From Desmodus rotundus (Eukaryota; Chordata; Mammalia; Chiroptera; Phyllostomidae), in the NCBI RefSeq assembly GCF_022682495.2, contig NC_071391.1, positions 82,115,161 through 82,179,160 on the forward strand: a DNA stretch of 64,000 bases. The letters are read 5' to 3'. The notes beneath the pieces were generated by a model, which saw only the letters and a program-made list of their open reading frames with translations, made no database searches and had not been told where the DNA came from. This document shows, in pieces, positions 33,001 to 45,850 of this stretch (the stretch's first letter is position 1; every line of letters starts with the position of its first letter). The position numbers and the translations under genes were made by a program.

Positions 33001-33850
33001 AATTGAGTCTCTGACATTAATGATTATTATTTTGAACTCAGATTGTGCTACGGTGAACAGAGATAGTCAGCCAGAAACATTTATATTGCTTTTAACCATT
33101 TCTCTGTTATTAATAGTTCAAAGTATTCATTTTTTGGAGAATGTATTATTTTTCAATTTACCAGGAAGGTTTAATATCCTAAATGCTCTTACGTGCAGAT
33201 GATTTTGTTCAGTGTAGTCAAACGCTAATAGGCCTTAATGTAAGGGTACTGTATCCTGGTTGTTATATGACTTCAAGCTAGTTTGCTGCCCGTTCTCCAG
33301 ATGTACAACTCACCAGTTTTTATTTACCATTCCACTAGAGTAACTGACGTAGTAGTTGTCTCCATTTAAAAACATTTTTTTAGAGAAACTCAAAATGGAA
33401 AGAAACAGGGACACATTATTTACAATGCAAAATAACCTATTCAATTTGTTTCTGAAATGCATTTGTTAACATTTTTGAAATGTCTAATCTGAAATTTTGT
33501 TTTGTATTATGCCATACACATAACGTGATCTTTACTGTTACTGATTTTGGCATTACAAATAAAATAATTATGCTAAGCTACTCTGACTTGAGTTGCTACT
33601 GAGGTAGTAGCCCAATTCAATTCTCATTGAATTTCCTACTCAACTTTTCTCAGAAACTTCTGTTTCTCATTCAGTGTGATATTACTACACATTTTAATTG
33701 TGTTTTTATACTCTAAACTAGATTTTGGCTAACTCAGATTCTCTTTTTGAGAGAAATACAAACCCTTTATAAGGCCTTTCCTACTATTTTACCCAAAGAT
33801 AGAAAGGGAAACCTCATTGTCCCTTTTGTTTTCTAATAATCTAAGAATAA
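33001..33850. other. Unassigned AT-rich intronic sequence
   Basis: No gene or repeat family recognised. Confidence 0.35.
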
Positions 33851-34870
33851 ATTTAGGCAAATATTTGTTGAGCATCTGTTACTTGTAAGGCACTATTCTT
33901 TGTGCTATAAAGAACTGTAAGTTGAGTAAGATGTGGTTATATGCTTTCAAGGCTATTGGACTCATGAGACATATTCATATAACAATAACAAAACTTAAAG
34001 AGCAAGGCAGGATTTTTTTTTTTTTTTTAAATGAGATGGCTTTAGAGTTGAACTGAAGGACCTATTGAAGGGATCTGGTCTCGGGCAGATACCTATGGAT
34101 AGTACTAAGTTTGCTGCTGATCTTGCTGTAAAACTCTTGATTTTGGCCACATTCTATCTTTCTGTTTTGGTAAAGTAGTCCTTAAAGTGACTTAGCATCT
34201 ATCTACTCTGATCATCCATATACTGATTTTATTAGAATATACAGCAATTTCTAAAAAGCTGTTACTCCTTTGTGCTATGTGCAAGGGTAGAAGAGAATTT
34301 AGTTGCAGATGAAGGTAACTGCATGAGCTGAAGCACAGAATTAGAAAATGATGAGGTTTATATGGAGAGAAGAGCAGGTCAGCTTGACTGAGCAAATAGG
34401 GGAAGAAGGTTGGATGGCAGGAGGAGGTGGTAATTGGAAGGGATAGTAAGGGCATAAAAGATGGTTTAAAATGATATGTTATGAAGATTCTGTATGCTAA
34501 CTAAGCTAAGGGGTTATATGGGCTTAATACCGGACACATGAAAGAGAGATTGAGAATTTTTTAAGTAGGAGGGATGTATTCAGAGTTCTGATTTACAATG
34601 ATTAATTTATATTGGACATGGGAGATCCCAGAGCCATGCTGATTAACTTGACAATTATTACAGTAACCCAAGTGAAATGTACTCAGGACTAACGTGGGGT
34701 AATATTAGCCGGACTCAATTTGGGGAATGGAGGACAGGAGAATGGAAGAAAGAGGCACCAGATGGGAGAGCAGTTGCAGAGAGAAAATGTCAAGGCTTGT
34801 CGTTCTTTTCCAAAAACATAAGAATAAATGAAAGGTAAAAATGTGTCAGAGAAGTATTTGAAAGCCTGAT
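33850..34870 (+). repeat. Unnamed ancient dispersed repeat, copy 2 (degraded)
   Basis: 'aatatttgttgagcatctg', 'aggcactattctttgtgc', then after a T run (34013-34028) 'gcttgactgagcaaatagggg', 'ttacagtaacccaagtg' and 'gagaggcaccagatggg'. The order agrees loosely with 5520-6480. More diverged than copy 1. Confidence 0.4.
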
Positions 34871-35394
34871 GCTGGACTTGTATAGAACATCTCTGGCACT
34901 TGCATGACTTATTTTCTCTTAGTGGCCAATTTGTTTGATACTGATTACATAATTATTTTGTTCACTTTTTATTTACTTTATAACCTCATTTGTTAAATTT
35001 TACCATCATTGGAGCCATTCTTTCATCCCTTGTTTGTTATTTTGACCTCTTAACAATTTTAGTCTGATTTTACTTTCCCCTTTCCATCTACTCTCACGTG
35101 TCCTAAGACAGGGCTTCTTAAGTAACAGAGAACACACTCAGCCTAACTCTTGTGAAGGGGAATGCAGTTTAAGGCTACAGAGATATCTCATGGAAATATT
35201 GGGGTTAGAAAACCTTAGCTAGGCATCATGGAATGTCTGGAAAGCTAAAAAGAATGTTTTTCTTAAAGGAACAGTCATGTTCTTTCTAATGGGTTCTCTT
35301 TGCTGCACATCTCTCTATCCCTGTTCTCTCCTCTAGCTGGCTTCCTTTGTCTGTGTATTCTTTTTATAATGCTTAATGCAAGTTCCGTATTTTG
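34871..35394. other. Unassigned AT-rich intronic sequence
   Basis: No gene or repeat family recognised. Confidence 0.35.
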
Positions 35395-35655
35395 TCTTAT
35401 CTTGTTTTTTTTAATCCTTACCTGAAGATATATTTATTGATTTTAGAGAGAGAGGAAGGGAGAGAAGGAGGGAGGGGGAGAGAGAGAGAAAGAAACATTA
35501 ATGTGATGAGAGAAACTTTGATTGGTTGCCTCCCATACAGGCCCAACCGGGGATTGAACCCACAACCTAGGTATGTGCCCTGACTAGGGATCAAACCCAC
35601 AACCTTTTGGTATATGGGATAACGCTTAAACCAACTGAGCCACTCAACCAGGGTG
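35395..35655 (-). mobile_element. VES SINE 5, antisense
   Basis: Reverse VES with a long purine tract ('agagagaggaagggagag', 35449 on), 'gattgaacccacaacctag', 'gggatcaaacccacaacc' and the head 'gccactcaaccaggg'. TSD is loose: 'agttccgtattttg' before, 'agttccatgttt' after. Confidence 0.85.
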
Positions 35656-37825
35656 AGTTCCATGTTTCCATATACTCATTTGGTTCCGTTCCTTGCCACT
35701 AAACAACAGTTTCCCTCTTTGTCTCTCAGCCCTAGTGTTTCCCAAGAAGGGGAATCTGATTCACCCAACTCATTCAATCCAAGTCATAGTACATTTCTGA
35801 TACTTTGTAATAAATTACATAATCTTTCAGCTACAAGTAATAAAAACCTGACTCAGGTTGAAGAAAAATGAGGAAATGTAGTATCTCCCATAACAGGAAG
35901 TCAGAAAAATGGCATCCTTTAGGGTTGATTGGTTGGAGGCTCAATACTACCATCAAAAACCTGGGCTCTTTGCATTTCTTCACTCTACCATCCTCAGGAT
36001 CAGCTTTATCCTTTGTAAAATGGCTACCACTATTTCTTTCCTCCTGTGGCGTTTTCATAGGAGTGAGAAAAATTTTCTTAAAAATCTATTCTGGAAATGA
36101 CTAGATTTCCCCTCAAGTTTCATTGGCCAGATTTGCAGTTAGAAATTTCTTTGGGTTAATAAACTGAACTCTGTTGGTAAGGAGGAGAAGCCACCAGAAT
36201 ATGTCATTCTGACATACCTCACTGGCGAGGGGGATGGGGTTACACAGAGATGAAATCAGGCTCATTTCTGGAGTTGGGATGGAAGACATTTTCCTTTGTG
36301 GTCAATTAAGTCTTATATCTGGAGGGTGGGAAGGAATGACAGTCAATATTGATAGGGACCCAGAAAAGTCCTACTGTTCAAAGATACATGGCCAAATATA
36401 TCAGTGTATAAGCTCTTCCTTTAAAATGATAAGTACTGTGGGAATTTTACCTGAAGAAATTTGAAGTTCTATCAGGATGAAAGACAGTTTACTACAGTTA
36501 TCTTTGGGCCAGGTATGTGCCCCTTTCCCAGTTAGCTATGACCCAGAGAGGGAGGTGTAGCATATACTACGTACACATTATAAAACAAAAGCTATTTTGT
36601 GCAGTGAGTGAGGACTCTCCCAAAGGGGCATGGCAGTTACATATACTGAAACATGACTGGTATATACCTCTTTTGGATCATTTTCTGAGTTCTTATAGAC
36701 ACAGGTCTTCCTCAGAGATTTTCAGTAGTGAATGTATTGATTTCGGTGAAACAGTATTTCCTACTATTGCCATTAAAAACCTTCAGTATTCAGTCACATT
36801 AAATTTTTGCAAAGTTTGGAATGTAAGTTAGAGAAAGTCCCTTGTACACAATGAGCATACCATGTGAGATAGTATCAGTAAAGACATTCCTTCCAAAACC
36901 TGAACCTAAGAGATTTAATATCCAAGCTGCATTATCTAATATGGTTTTCAGGATTAATTTCCAGTAAGGAGTATCTACTTTGCATAGCCTGAATCTTACT
37001 GAATTTGCACAAACTAATTATTAAGAATATTACTAAAAATTCTTAAGTATCCACTGTGATACTCTCTCTTTGCTTGGCACAGTATGCCGACAAAAGAGTG
37101 AGACTACAGCCTGTGATTGAAAAACAAGACTATTTATGGATCAAAAGGAAAACCAAAGTAGGTTAGACGCCCAGAAGGCTCTTCTTGTCAAAGATATATG
37201 CCAGTACATATACCTGCAGTTTAGGAGTGGGGAGTTGTTTTTGCTTAATAAGCTCTCTTGGTAGGAAAGAGAACCCACAGAGTATGGAAGAGGGAAATGG
37301 AAAGGAAACTGGAAGGGCGCCAAAGACATCTACACTCTTTCACTTTTACCTAGAGCCCTTGTGGCCACTTTTGAAAATGGTCTTAGATACCTCTACAGAC
37401 CAATGTTTCCTACAACGTGTTTCACAGACGCTAAGTCCTTGACCTCCTCCTTGAGGAAGGATTCATTCTATAGTTGCAAACAGTGAGAAATATTAAATTC
37501 TTCTCCAGAAGATTTACATTGCATCTTCATAAATTAAAGACTGAGAATGTCTGTGGTAAAATAATACAAACTTCTCTATTCCTGTAGTTTCCAAACTTTC
37601 TTAATCACCAAGTCTCTCGTTTCATATAACATGTATTAAATCTGACAGCACACTAAAGAACTGCTGGGGTCAGAGAGAGGTGCTCTTGAGCAGAGAATAG
37701 CAGTATAAAAGCAGTGTTTTAATAAGAGTAATCTAGTAGTAGGTAGATAAATTAGAGACAGAGAGACTGGAAGCAGAAAGTCCTGTTTGGAAGCTACTGG
37801 AATAATTTGGTATGAAGAAAATGAC
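35656..37825. other. Unassigned intronic sequence
   Basis: About 2.2 kb of ordinary sequence. Several open frames of 60-104 codons exist, for example 36517-36831, but none resembles a known protein or has splice sites. They fit chance. Confidence 0.4.
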
Positions 37826-38020
37826 ATAGATCAGAAGTTCAACAAATATATATTGAGCCAGTGCATGCCAAACACTGTTGTAGATTTAGATGATAGAGAA
37901 GAAAAAATCACAATTTTTTCTCATGGAGCTTATGTACATCCTAAGAGAGGGAGAAATACAGTAAATGAAAAAAATATACAAATTGGCAAGTGGTGAAGAG
38001 TGCTAATAAGAAAAGTAAAG
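37825..38020 (+). repeat. Ancient dispersed repeat fragment
   Basis: 'caacaaatatatattgagcc', 'atgccaaacactgttgtag', 'tctcatggagcttatgtac' and 'caagtggtgaagagtgctaataag' match the 5' part of the unnamed repeat. A VES follows directly. Confidence 0.55.
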
Positions 38021-38022
38021 CA

Positions 38023-38240
38023 GCCCTGGCTGGTGTGGCTCAGTGGACTGAGTGCCAGCCCGTGAAGCAAGGGGTCATTAGTTCGATTCCCAGTCGGGGC
38101 ACATGCCTGGGTTGTGAGTCAGGTCCCTGGTGGGGGGAGTGCGAGAGGCAACCACACATCGATGTTTCTCTCCCTCTCTTTCTTCCTCCCTTCCCCTCTA
38201 AAAATAAATAAATAAAATCTTTTTAAAAAGAGAAAAAAAA
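38023..38240 (+). mobile_element. VES SINE 6
   Basis: Well preserved: 'gccctggctggtgtggctc', B box 'agttcgattcccagtc', 'catgcctgggttgtgagtc' and tail 'aaaaataaataaataaaatc'. The target duplication is obscured by A-rich flanks. Confidence 0.92.
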
Positions 38241-38254
38241 CAAACATCAAAATC

Positions 38255-38960
38255 AGACTTAAATAAGACAGGGATGTTAGGAATATCAAAAGTAAAAATT
38301 TAAAACAACTATGATTAATATGCTAAGGACTATCTAATGGAAAAATAAACAACATGCAAGAACAAATGAGTAATATAAACAGAGCTGGAAATTCTAAGAA
38401 AGAGTCTAAGGTAGAGAGCAAAAACACTAACAAAAATGAAGAAAGCGTTTGGTGAACTTCCTAATACTGGACGGGGCTGAAAAAAGAATCTCTGAGCTTG
38501 AAGATATGTCAGTAGAAACTTCCAAACTGAAAAGCAAAGAAAGAAATAAGTGGAAATAATGGAACAGAATATCCAAAAACTGACAGGTGCAAAGGGTATA
38601 ATAGGTGTAATGGGGAAGGAGGAGAAGGACAAGCAAGGCATGGAAGCAATATTTGAAACAATAATAACTGAGAATTTCCCCAAATTAATATCAAATACCA
38701 AACCATATATCCAGGAAGCTTGAGGAACACCACGCAGGATAAATGCCCCCCAAAAAAACTGTGCCTAGGCATATTGTATTAGAGCTTCAGAAAATCAAAG
38801 ATAAAGAAAAAATATTGAAAGAAGCCAGAGGAAAAACACCTTACCTGTAGGGGAGCAAAGAATAACATATAGCTTCTGAGAATCCATGAAAACAAGAAGT
38901 GGAATAAAATATATAAAGTGTTGAGAGAAATGTTTTTCTCCAGTTTCATTGTCTCTAAAT
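38255..38960 (+). pseudogene. Old L1/HAL1 ORF1 relic, sense
   Basis: Translating the + strand gives broken ORF1p text: a helical stretch, then ETIITENFPKLISN, PRHIVLELQKIKDKEKILK and EARGK blocks corresponding to ENFP, PRHI and AREK of L1 ORF1p. Stops and frame changes are frequent. No ORF2 text is visible beyond it, which fits HAL1, but a truncated L1 is possible. Confidence 0.6.
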
Positions 38961-41161
38961 CTAACCAAACAAACTGATGTTAAGTTAAATCTGACTCTTC
39001 TCCCACAATTAATTGAAGTGTTTTTTTCTAAAAGTGTGGACTTGGGAGAATGGTTGAAACAAGGAGGAAATGAGTAAATCCAGACATTATAGGAGTTTTA
39101 TAGGATTTGGAAATGCACCAGGAGTGCTGTGAGGCAGGTATAGATCAGGGATGGGATGAAATGATCAGAGTATCGTCAAAGCGGGTGTAAGGTGTTAGAA
39201 TGAAAATTTAGAAGTGGCAGAGAACCACTGAGCCTACCTTGTTTTCCATGGACTTTGGTTTTTCAAGTGTTGCTCTCTGGGTCACTAGACCACCAATAAG
39301 GGTCAGAACCTTGGAGAGTTCCAAAAAAGAGCAGGGTCAGAGAAATGTGAGTGTAACTGTTGCACTGGCACGCAGGAGACAGGATAAAGGCTCTTGAAAT
39401 TGATACTGAAGCAACACTCTTGTTTGCTTCCTGTGGAAATCTCCAAAATTTAAAAGATTGGCACCTCTGCCTCCCTACAACCTCATGGAGATCTTGGCAG
39501 GGCGAGAGTTTCGGTCTGTCTTGGCGGAACAAGCACAAAGCCATCATAGTGTCAATGGGGATTTTGTTAAATTGATGTTACAGAGGAACACAATTTCAGA
39601 AACGTGTGCTTTCTCCTAAGGACTCTTCTACTCATGGTATTGCTTCTTGATGTTTTTGCTGACCTATTATAAAATTAACTAAAATCTGTGGTGGGGTTGG
39701 AAGGTTGGATTGCCTAAAAATTGTTCATTGGTAGGCACTTATATGTGTAACTGAAAGATAAAAAAGATGCTCTGTGTATTAAAGGTGATTCATAAAAGCT
39801 GAGTTAAATTCAGGCTATTGCCAGCAACAGCAGACATTTGCAAATACAGTTGCAGGCTGATTGGCCTCCTCTGATTTCAGTAATCTGGTTCGTTTTGTTG
39901 TTTGTTTTCAGAGCACTAAAAAAATCCAAACACTTTCATTGTCATTGTTGTTCTCTTTCTCCTTGGTCTTAGGGCACGTTCATGGTTTTCACATCAGATT
40001 GATAAATTTCTAATGCCTCAGTTAAAGCTTCACCTAACTTTTTAATCAATCTACATTTATGATGCCAAATCAAGCCAAAAATAGGGACTTGAATGTAAAT
40101 TTCAGAAAACACCAGCTAGTAAATCCTGGGTGTAATAATAGCAAAGGGCAGAAAAATCTTATACAAATATATAGAACTTATCACAGAGAATAATCATGAC
40201 ATATTAACACTCTGTTAAGTTCTAAGACGTATTCATTATCTTTTTACACTACCTGAGAGAAAAAGAGAGAGCAAATGTTTGAATGGCTGATTTGCGATGC
40301 CAAAAATAAATACAGTCCCTGAAAGTTATGTGATGAAAAGGGAGTCTCCAGGGTTACATTAGCATTCTAATCAGAATTTGGAGATAAGGAAAATTAGATT
40401 TAGTTGTGGATAACAATAATAAATATTAGGGAGAAAGATACTAGATTGTAGCAGATGTCTGTGTCTCCTTCAAGAGGCATCTTTTAAAATTTTTATTAAA
40501 GGCTATCTTAATAAAAGTATTATTTTTTTAATATGATGTAGAGCCAGTTTGTGTTGTGAACTGAGTTTGGACTGAGACAGATTTTGAATTCACACCACAT
40601 GCATCAAAACCTTAAAAGGCTAACTTAGGAAAGTTTCGTGGGCGGAATAAGTGGAGGGGAATTGGGTCCTGAGTGTGATTTGCAGTGATGAAATTACAAG
40701 TAAACATAGAGAATATGATAGAATGAAGGAGAGAGTCAGGTGTCAGAAATGACTATGAGGGAAATACTGGTGCCATTAATAAGAATTGAGGAAGTTACAA
40801 AGGAAACCAGTAAGTAATTAGTTCCATTTGAAGCATGTTTTATACAAAGAATTAGATGATAACCATTTGAAAATATTTACTAGTTGGAAATTTTATTCAC
40901 TCAACATATATTTTTGAGCCCTAGAAATGCCTTTCCTTTTTTACATTTAAGGAGATTGAGAGTAGTATAGATTTCTTTCCTATTCCTATAAAGCCCAAAA
41001 TGTGGTCCCCAGATGGATTTTCTTAAGGAAATATTTTAAGCCAATTATGTAAGATGCAACATTCACTTTGTTTTAACCACCTCTGCATTACATCTCATGG
41101 TGATCACAAACATGGTTTCTAGACTTGGGGACTGTTTGTAATGTTGTTAAAAAAAATAATT
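38961..41161. other. Unassigned intronic sequence
   Basis: About 2.2 kb. 39050-39230 has purine-rich text that may belong to the unnamed ancient repeat. 39240-39560 is less AT-rich and unrecognised. 40250-40275 is a short purine run. No gene seen. Confidence 0.35.
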
Positions 41162-41171
41162 CTCATGAGCT

Positions 41172-41443
41172 CACCTTTAACTGGAACATAATCAACACAA
41201 GAAAAAAGGAAACAAAATATAACCAGAGACACTGAAGTTAAGAACAATCTAACAATAGCCAGAGGGGAGTCGGGAGGGGACAGTGGGGAGAGGGGTTTTC
41301 AGGAACTACTATAAAGGACACGTGGACAAAATCAAGGGGAGGGTGGAGGCGGGGGAGGGAGGTGGGGTAGGCTGGAGTGGGGTGGAGTAGTGGGGAGAAA
41401 ATGCAGACAACTGTAATTAAACAATAAAAATTTAAAAATAATA
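41172..41443 (+). mobile_element. L1 3' UTR insertion
   Basis: Short 5'-truncated L1: 'cacctttaactggaacataatc' (end of ORF2), 'aaaatataaccagagacac', G-rich 3' UTR, 'caactgtaattaaacaataaaa'. Flanks carry 'ataattctc' near 41156-41164 and 41448-41456, a probable TSD. Confidence 0.8.
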
Positions 41444-41453
41444 ATATAATTCT

Positions 41454-42253
41454 CCCTGTGAATATGTTAGAAAACATTGTGTTGTGTCATTTCAATGGGT
41501 CAATTGTATGCTGTGCTAATTATCTCTCAATAAAGCAGTTTAAAAAGTTACTCTTCACTGCATACATCTCCAAGTAGATGTTGTTTAAGATCACTAGGGA
41601 AAGACCATAGTTCCAGATCAGTGGTTGAACTTGTGGCATACAAATTACGTTGGATGTGAGGGCAAGAGAGAGTAGATACAACTTAATTTTTAGAATGAAG
41701 TTTCAGGCTAGGTTTTAGAATATAGAAAATTTAGATATTTTTTCTTTAATGGACTCAACAAACATTAAGCACCGGTCCTACCCAGCCAGAGGAGTCAGGA
41801 AATGCTTCCTTAGGAAGATGTTACTCTGAGACGAGTCTTGAAGAATGAGTAGAAATCAGTACAGTGAAGAAGGTGGACATGTTCAGATGGAACAGCCTGT
41901 ACAAATGCAAGTATATGTGAAGAACTGCATTCAGTTTGGAATTACTAAAGTGAGGGGTGTCTGTGTGTGTGTGTGTGTGAGAGAGACAGACAGACAGAGA
42001 ATGCTATCCTTCCATGTAAATACATAAAAATTCATCACATTTTTAATAGCTTCATAGCATTCTATTATATGATTATATGCTGTATATTATTTAACCATTC
42101 CCCTATTGGCAGACATTTAGATTGTTGCTTGGTTTTGGCACTGAGCTTACTTCTACACATATCCTTGCAAACTTGTAAATGTGGTTCTTTAATAGCCAGC
42201 ATTGATAAATTTGAGTACGTATCTTAGGTCTGGGTGATGACCAGTCACACTCC
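41454..42253. other. Unassigned sequence, ancient-repeat trace, GT tract, old L1 piece
   Basis: 41750-41930 recalls the unnamed ancient repeat ('gaggagtcaggaaatgcttcc'). 41962-41981 is a GT run followed by a GACA run. 42030-42250 looks like an old reversed L1 ('atttaaccattcccctattgg'). HAL1 copy C begins at 42264. Confidence 0.4.
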
Positions 42254-42263
42254 ATTATATAAC

Positions 42264-44313
42264 TTTTTTGAAAGTATATTTTATTGATTATGTTATTACA
42301 GTTTTCCCAATTTTTCCCCTTTAGCCCCTCTCTTCCCTGTACTCCCCTTCCCTCCAGCATCCCCTCCCCTTAGTTCATGTCCATGGGTCGTACATATAAG
42401 TTCTTTGGCTTCTCCATTTCTTATACTATTTTTAACATCCCCCCGTCTATTTTGTACCTACCATTTATGCTTCTTATTCCCTGTACGTTTTCCCCCATCC
42501 TCCCCCTCCCCACTCCCAGCAAATAACCCTCCAAATGATCCCCATACCTATGATTCTGTTCCTGTTCTGGCTGTTTGCTTAGTTTGTATGTATGTGTTTT
42601 TAGATTCAGTTGTTGATAGTTGTGAATTGGTTGCCTTTCTAATGTTCATAGTTTTGATTTTTTTTTTTCTTAAATAAGTCCCTTTAACATTTCATGTAAT
42701 AATGGCTTAGTGATGATGAACTCCTTTAGCTTTACCTTGTCTGGGAAGCACTTTATCTCCCCTTCCATTCTAAATGATAGCTTTGCTAGATAGAGTAATC
42801 TAGGTTGTAGGTCCTTACCTTTCATCACTTGGAATACTTTTTACCAGTCCCTTCTTGCCTGTAAGGTTTCTTTCGAGAAATCAGCTGATAGTCTTATGAG
42901 TACTCTTTTGTAGGTAGCTCTCTGCTTTTCTCTTGCTGCTTTTAAGATTCTCTCTTTATCTTTAACCTTTGGCATTTTCATTATATGTCTTGGTGTGGTC
43001 TTCTTTGGGTCCAACTTGTTTGGGACTCTGTGCTTCCTGGACTTGTATGTCTATTTCCTTTACCAAATTAGGAAAATTTTCTTTCATTATTTTTTCAAAT
43101 AAGTTTTCAATTTCTTGCTCTTCCTCTTTGCTTTCTGGCATCCCTATGATTCATATGCTGGCATGTTTGGAGATGTCCCAAAGTCTTGTTATACTATCCT
43201 CATTTTTTTTGAATTCTTGTTTCTTTCTGTTCTGGTTGAAAGTTTATTTCTTCCTTATGTTCCAAATCATTGATTTGAATCCCAGGTTCCTTCCCTTCAC
43301 TGTTGGTTCCCTGTAGATTTTTCTTTATTTCATTTAGTGTGATCTTCACTTCTTTCTTTATTTTGTTGCCACACTGAATGAGTTCTTTGAGCATCTGATC
43401 ACCAGTGTTTTGAACTCTGCATATGATAAGTTAGCTATTTCCATTTCATTTAGTTCTTTTTCTGGGGTTTGTTCTATTCTTTCAGTTGGGCCATATTTCT
43501 TTATCTCCTCAATTTGTCAGCCTCGCTGTGTTTGTTTCTGTGTATTAGGTAGAGCTGTTTGATTCCCTGTAAAAGGTACCTGTAAATTGTATGGGGTGGA
43601 CTCTTAGGTAATCGCTACAGTGGAGCAACCCGCTTCACTGCTTTGTGGCTGTGTTAGGGGAGGGCTCAAAGAGGGGAGCCCTGGCTTCTGGGTGTTTACC
43701 TGGCACCATTTCCAGTCACTTCACCCACTCCCCATATGTGACTGGCACCCTTCCAGCTGTTGCCCTGGTGTTGAATCCCAGAGGGGGTGTGTTTGTGTAC
43801 ATTTTAAGATCATGCAGGCCCTTTAAGCAGAGTTTCCTGAATATCTAGCAATTTCTTCTGCTGCCCAATCCCCACCGGTTTTTACAGCCAGAGGTTATGG
43901 GGATTTATCTTCCCAGCAGTGGAACCCTGGGCTGTGTGTTCTGGCCTGGGTCTGGGACCGCTCACTCCCAAGGTATCCTTCCTGATTTTCATCTACCGTG
44001 TGCGAATGTGGGACCACCTGGGCTGTTCCACCAGAGCAGCCTCTCCACACCACTCCGCTCTGTGTCTCCTCACCTCTCCGCCCCCTCTCGTCTCCACCCC
44101 GCCTACCTGTCTGGATGATTGTGGCTTCTTTAAATTCTTGGTTGTCAGACTTCCATACAGTTCAATTTTCTGTCAGTTCTGTGTGTTATTTATTTTGAGT
44201 TATTTATTATGTTATTTATTCTGCGTGTTATTTGGTTTGTGATTATTTTTGTGGTTGCACAAGGAGGTGAAGTATGTCTACCTATGCTTCCATCCTGACC
44301 AGAAGTCCCTTAT
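42264..44313 (-). mobile_element. HAL1 copy C, antisense, near full length
   Basis: About 2.05 kb with a perfect 10-bp TSD 'attatataac' (42254-42263 and 44314-44323). The + strand shows reversed tail ('tttattgattatgttattac'), C-rich 3' UTR, ORF1 (42670-43494), then about 800 bp of 5' UTR rich in C and G and ending 'cttccatcctgaccag', the decayed YY1-type start. There is no ORF2. Confidence 0.85.
42670..43494 (-). pseudogene. HAL1 copy C ORF1, many stops
   Basis: The - strand begins MAQLKE and ends MLKGLI, collinear with copies A and D. Several stops and frameshifts interrupt it, for example in the coiled-coil part. The RRM block GMPESKEEEQEIENLFEKIMKEN is readable. Length is as in copy D, so unlike copy B it has no large deletion. 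Confidence 0.75.
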
Positions 44314-44642
44314 ATTATATAACATTTGAGTCAACTGTTTTTGGCTAAATCAAAGGTGGTTTTAGTTTTAGATCACTTATGGCTTTGTTCAGCCATGGTA
44401 AGGACTTGGCTTTTACTCTAAGTGATACGGGAAGCCATTAGTGGGTTCTGAGCAGAGGACTGACATAACGCATAAAGATGTTTCTAAAGATGGCTCTGGC
44501 TACTGTGTCAAGAGTAGAAGGCGGGGAGGCAAAGAGAAATGTAGGAAAACCAATTAAGAAGCTATTGTAATAGTTTAGGCAGGGGATAATGGTGGCTTAG
44601 ACTAGAGGAGGAATGATGACGATAAAGAAAAGTGGTGAGATT

Positions 44643-45641
44643 CTAAAAACAGCACCAAATTACAAAGAGAACCAACAGTATGGGAAAACATATTTGCTAA
44701 TGATACCTCAGACAAGGGCCTGATCTCCAAAATATATAAAGAACTCACACGACTCCACTCCAGGAAGACAAACAACCCAATTAAAAAATGGGCAAAGGAC
44801 TTGAACAGACACTTCTCCAAGGAAGACATACAGAGGACCCAGAGACATATGAAAAGATGCTCAGCATCACTAGCCATCAGAGAGATGCAAATTAAAACCA
44901 CAGTGAGGTACCATTTCACACCAGTCAGAGTGGCCAACATAAACAAATCCACAAACAAATGTTGGAGAGGATGCGGAGAAAAGGGAACCCTAGTGCACTG
45001 TTGGTGGGAATGCAGACTGGTGAGGCCACTGTGGAAAACAGTATGGAATTTCCTCAGAAAACTAAAAATGGAACTGCCCTTCGACCCAGCAATTCCGCTG
45101 CTGGGATTATACCCTAAGAACCCTGAAACACCAATCCAAAAGAACCTGTGCATCCCAATGTTCATAGCAGCACGATTTACAATAGCCAAGTACTAGAAGC
45201 AACCTAAGTGCCCATCAGCAAATGAGTGGATCCAAAAACTATGGTATATTTACACAATGGAATTCTATGCAGCAGAGAGAAAGAAGGAGCTTATACCCTT
45301 TGCAACAGCATGGATGGACCTGGAGAGCATTATGCTAAGTGAAATAAGCCAGGTGGTGAGGGACAAATACCATATGATCTCATCTTTAACTGGAACATAA
45401 GCAATAGAAGAAAAAAGCAAACAAAATATAACCAGAGACATTGAAGTTAAGAACAATCTAACAATAGCCAGGGGGCAGTGGGGTGGGGACAGTGGGAAGA
45501 GGGGATTACAGGAACTACTATAAAAGACACATGGACAAAATCAAGGGGGGGAGGGAAGTGGGTTCAGCTGGGGTGGGGTGGAGGGATGGGGAGAAAAGGC
45601 ATACAACTGTAATTGAATAACAATAAAAAAAATTTTTTTTT
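44643..45641 (+). mobile_element. 5'-truncated L1 with perfect 19-bp TSD
   Basis: About 1 kb holding the end of ORF2 and the whole 3' UTR. The TSD 'aaagaaaagtggtgagatt' is identical at 44624-44642 and 45642-45660. The 3' UTR has the G-rich tract (45470-45600) and ends 'caactgtaattgaataac' plus an A/T tail. The perfect TSD implies a fairly recent insertion. Confidence 0.92.
44648..45399 (+). pseudogene. L1 ORF2 C-terminal remnant
   Basis: The frame reads [46 protein letters not shown], a [20 protein letters not shown] block and [12 protein letters not shown]. The cysteine-histidine segment is the C-terminal zinc-knuckle-like region of L1 ORF2p, after the endonuclease and reverse transcriptase domains, which are absent. 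A TAG at 45194-45196 replaces what is usually tryptophan in AKYWKQPKCPS. After it the frame stays open to the normal end near 45399. Not functional. Confidence 0.9.
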
Positions 45642-45850
45642 AAAGAAAAGTGGTGAGATTATACACATATGCTGAAGTTAGAGCGGACAGGGTTTGCTGA
45701 TGGATTGGATGTGGAGAGAGAAAGAGGTCTCAAGATTAACTCTAAGAATAGAATGACCTTTTCCCAATTTGGGAAGATTGGGAAAGATGTATCATTGACA
45801 GGTAAATCGGAAGGAAGTTTATAAAACAAAAGTTTGAAAGAGAGCAAGAA

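Larger units (their letters stand above)
44375..45850 (+). repeat. Unnamed ancient dispersed repeat, copy 3, split by L1
   Basis: 44375-44623 has 'ggtaaggacttggcttttactc', 'gggaagccattagtgg', 'tggctctggctactgtgtc', 'ataatggtggcttagac'. 45661-45850 continues with 'gcggacagggtttgctgatggattggatgtgg' and 'aagattgggaaagatg'. The two halves join at the L1 target duplication and follow the order of copy 1 and beyond. Confidence 0.6.

Noticed and set aside
36517..36831. 104-aa + strand frame as a novel gene
   Set aside because: No splice sites, promoter, domain or codon pattern; length is expected by chance in 64 kb.
41962..42000. CRISPR-like or structured array
   Set aside because: Simple GT and GACA microsatellite, no spacers.
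44602..45189. 195-aa open frame on the - strand
   Set aside because: It is the antisense shadow of the L1 ORF2 end and 3' region on the + strand, a known long chance frame of L1.
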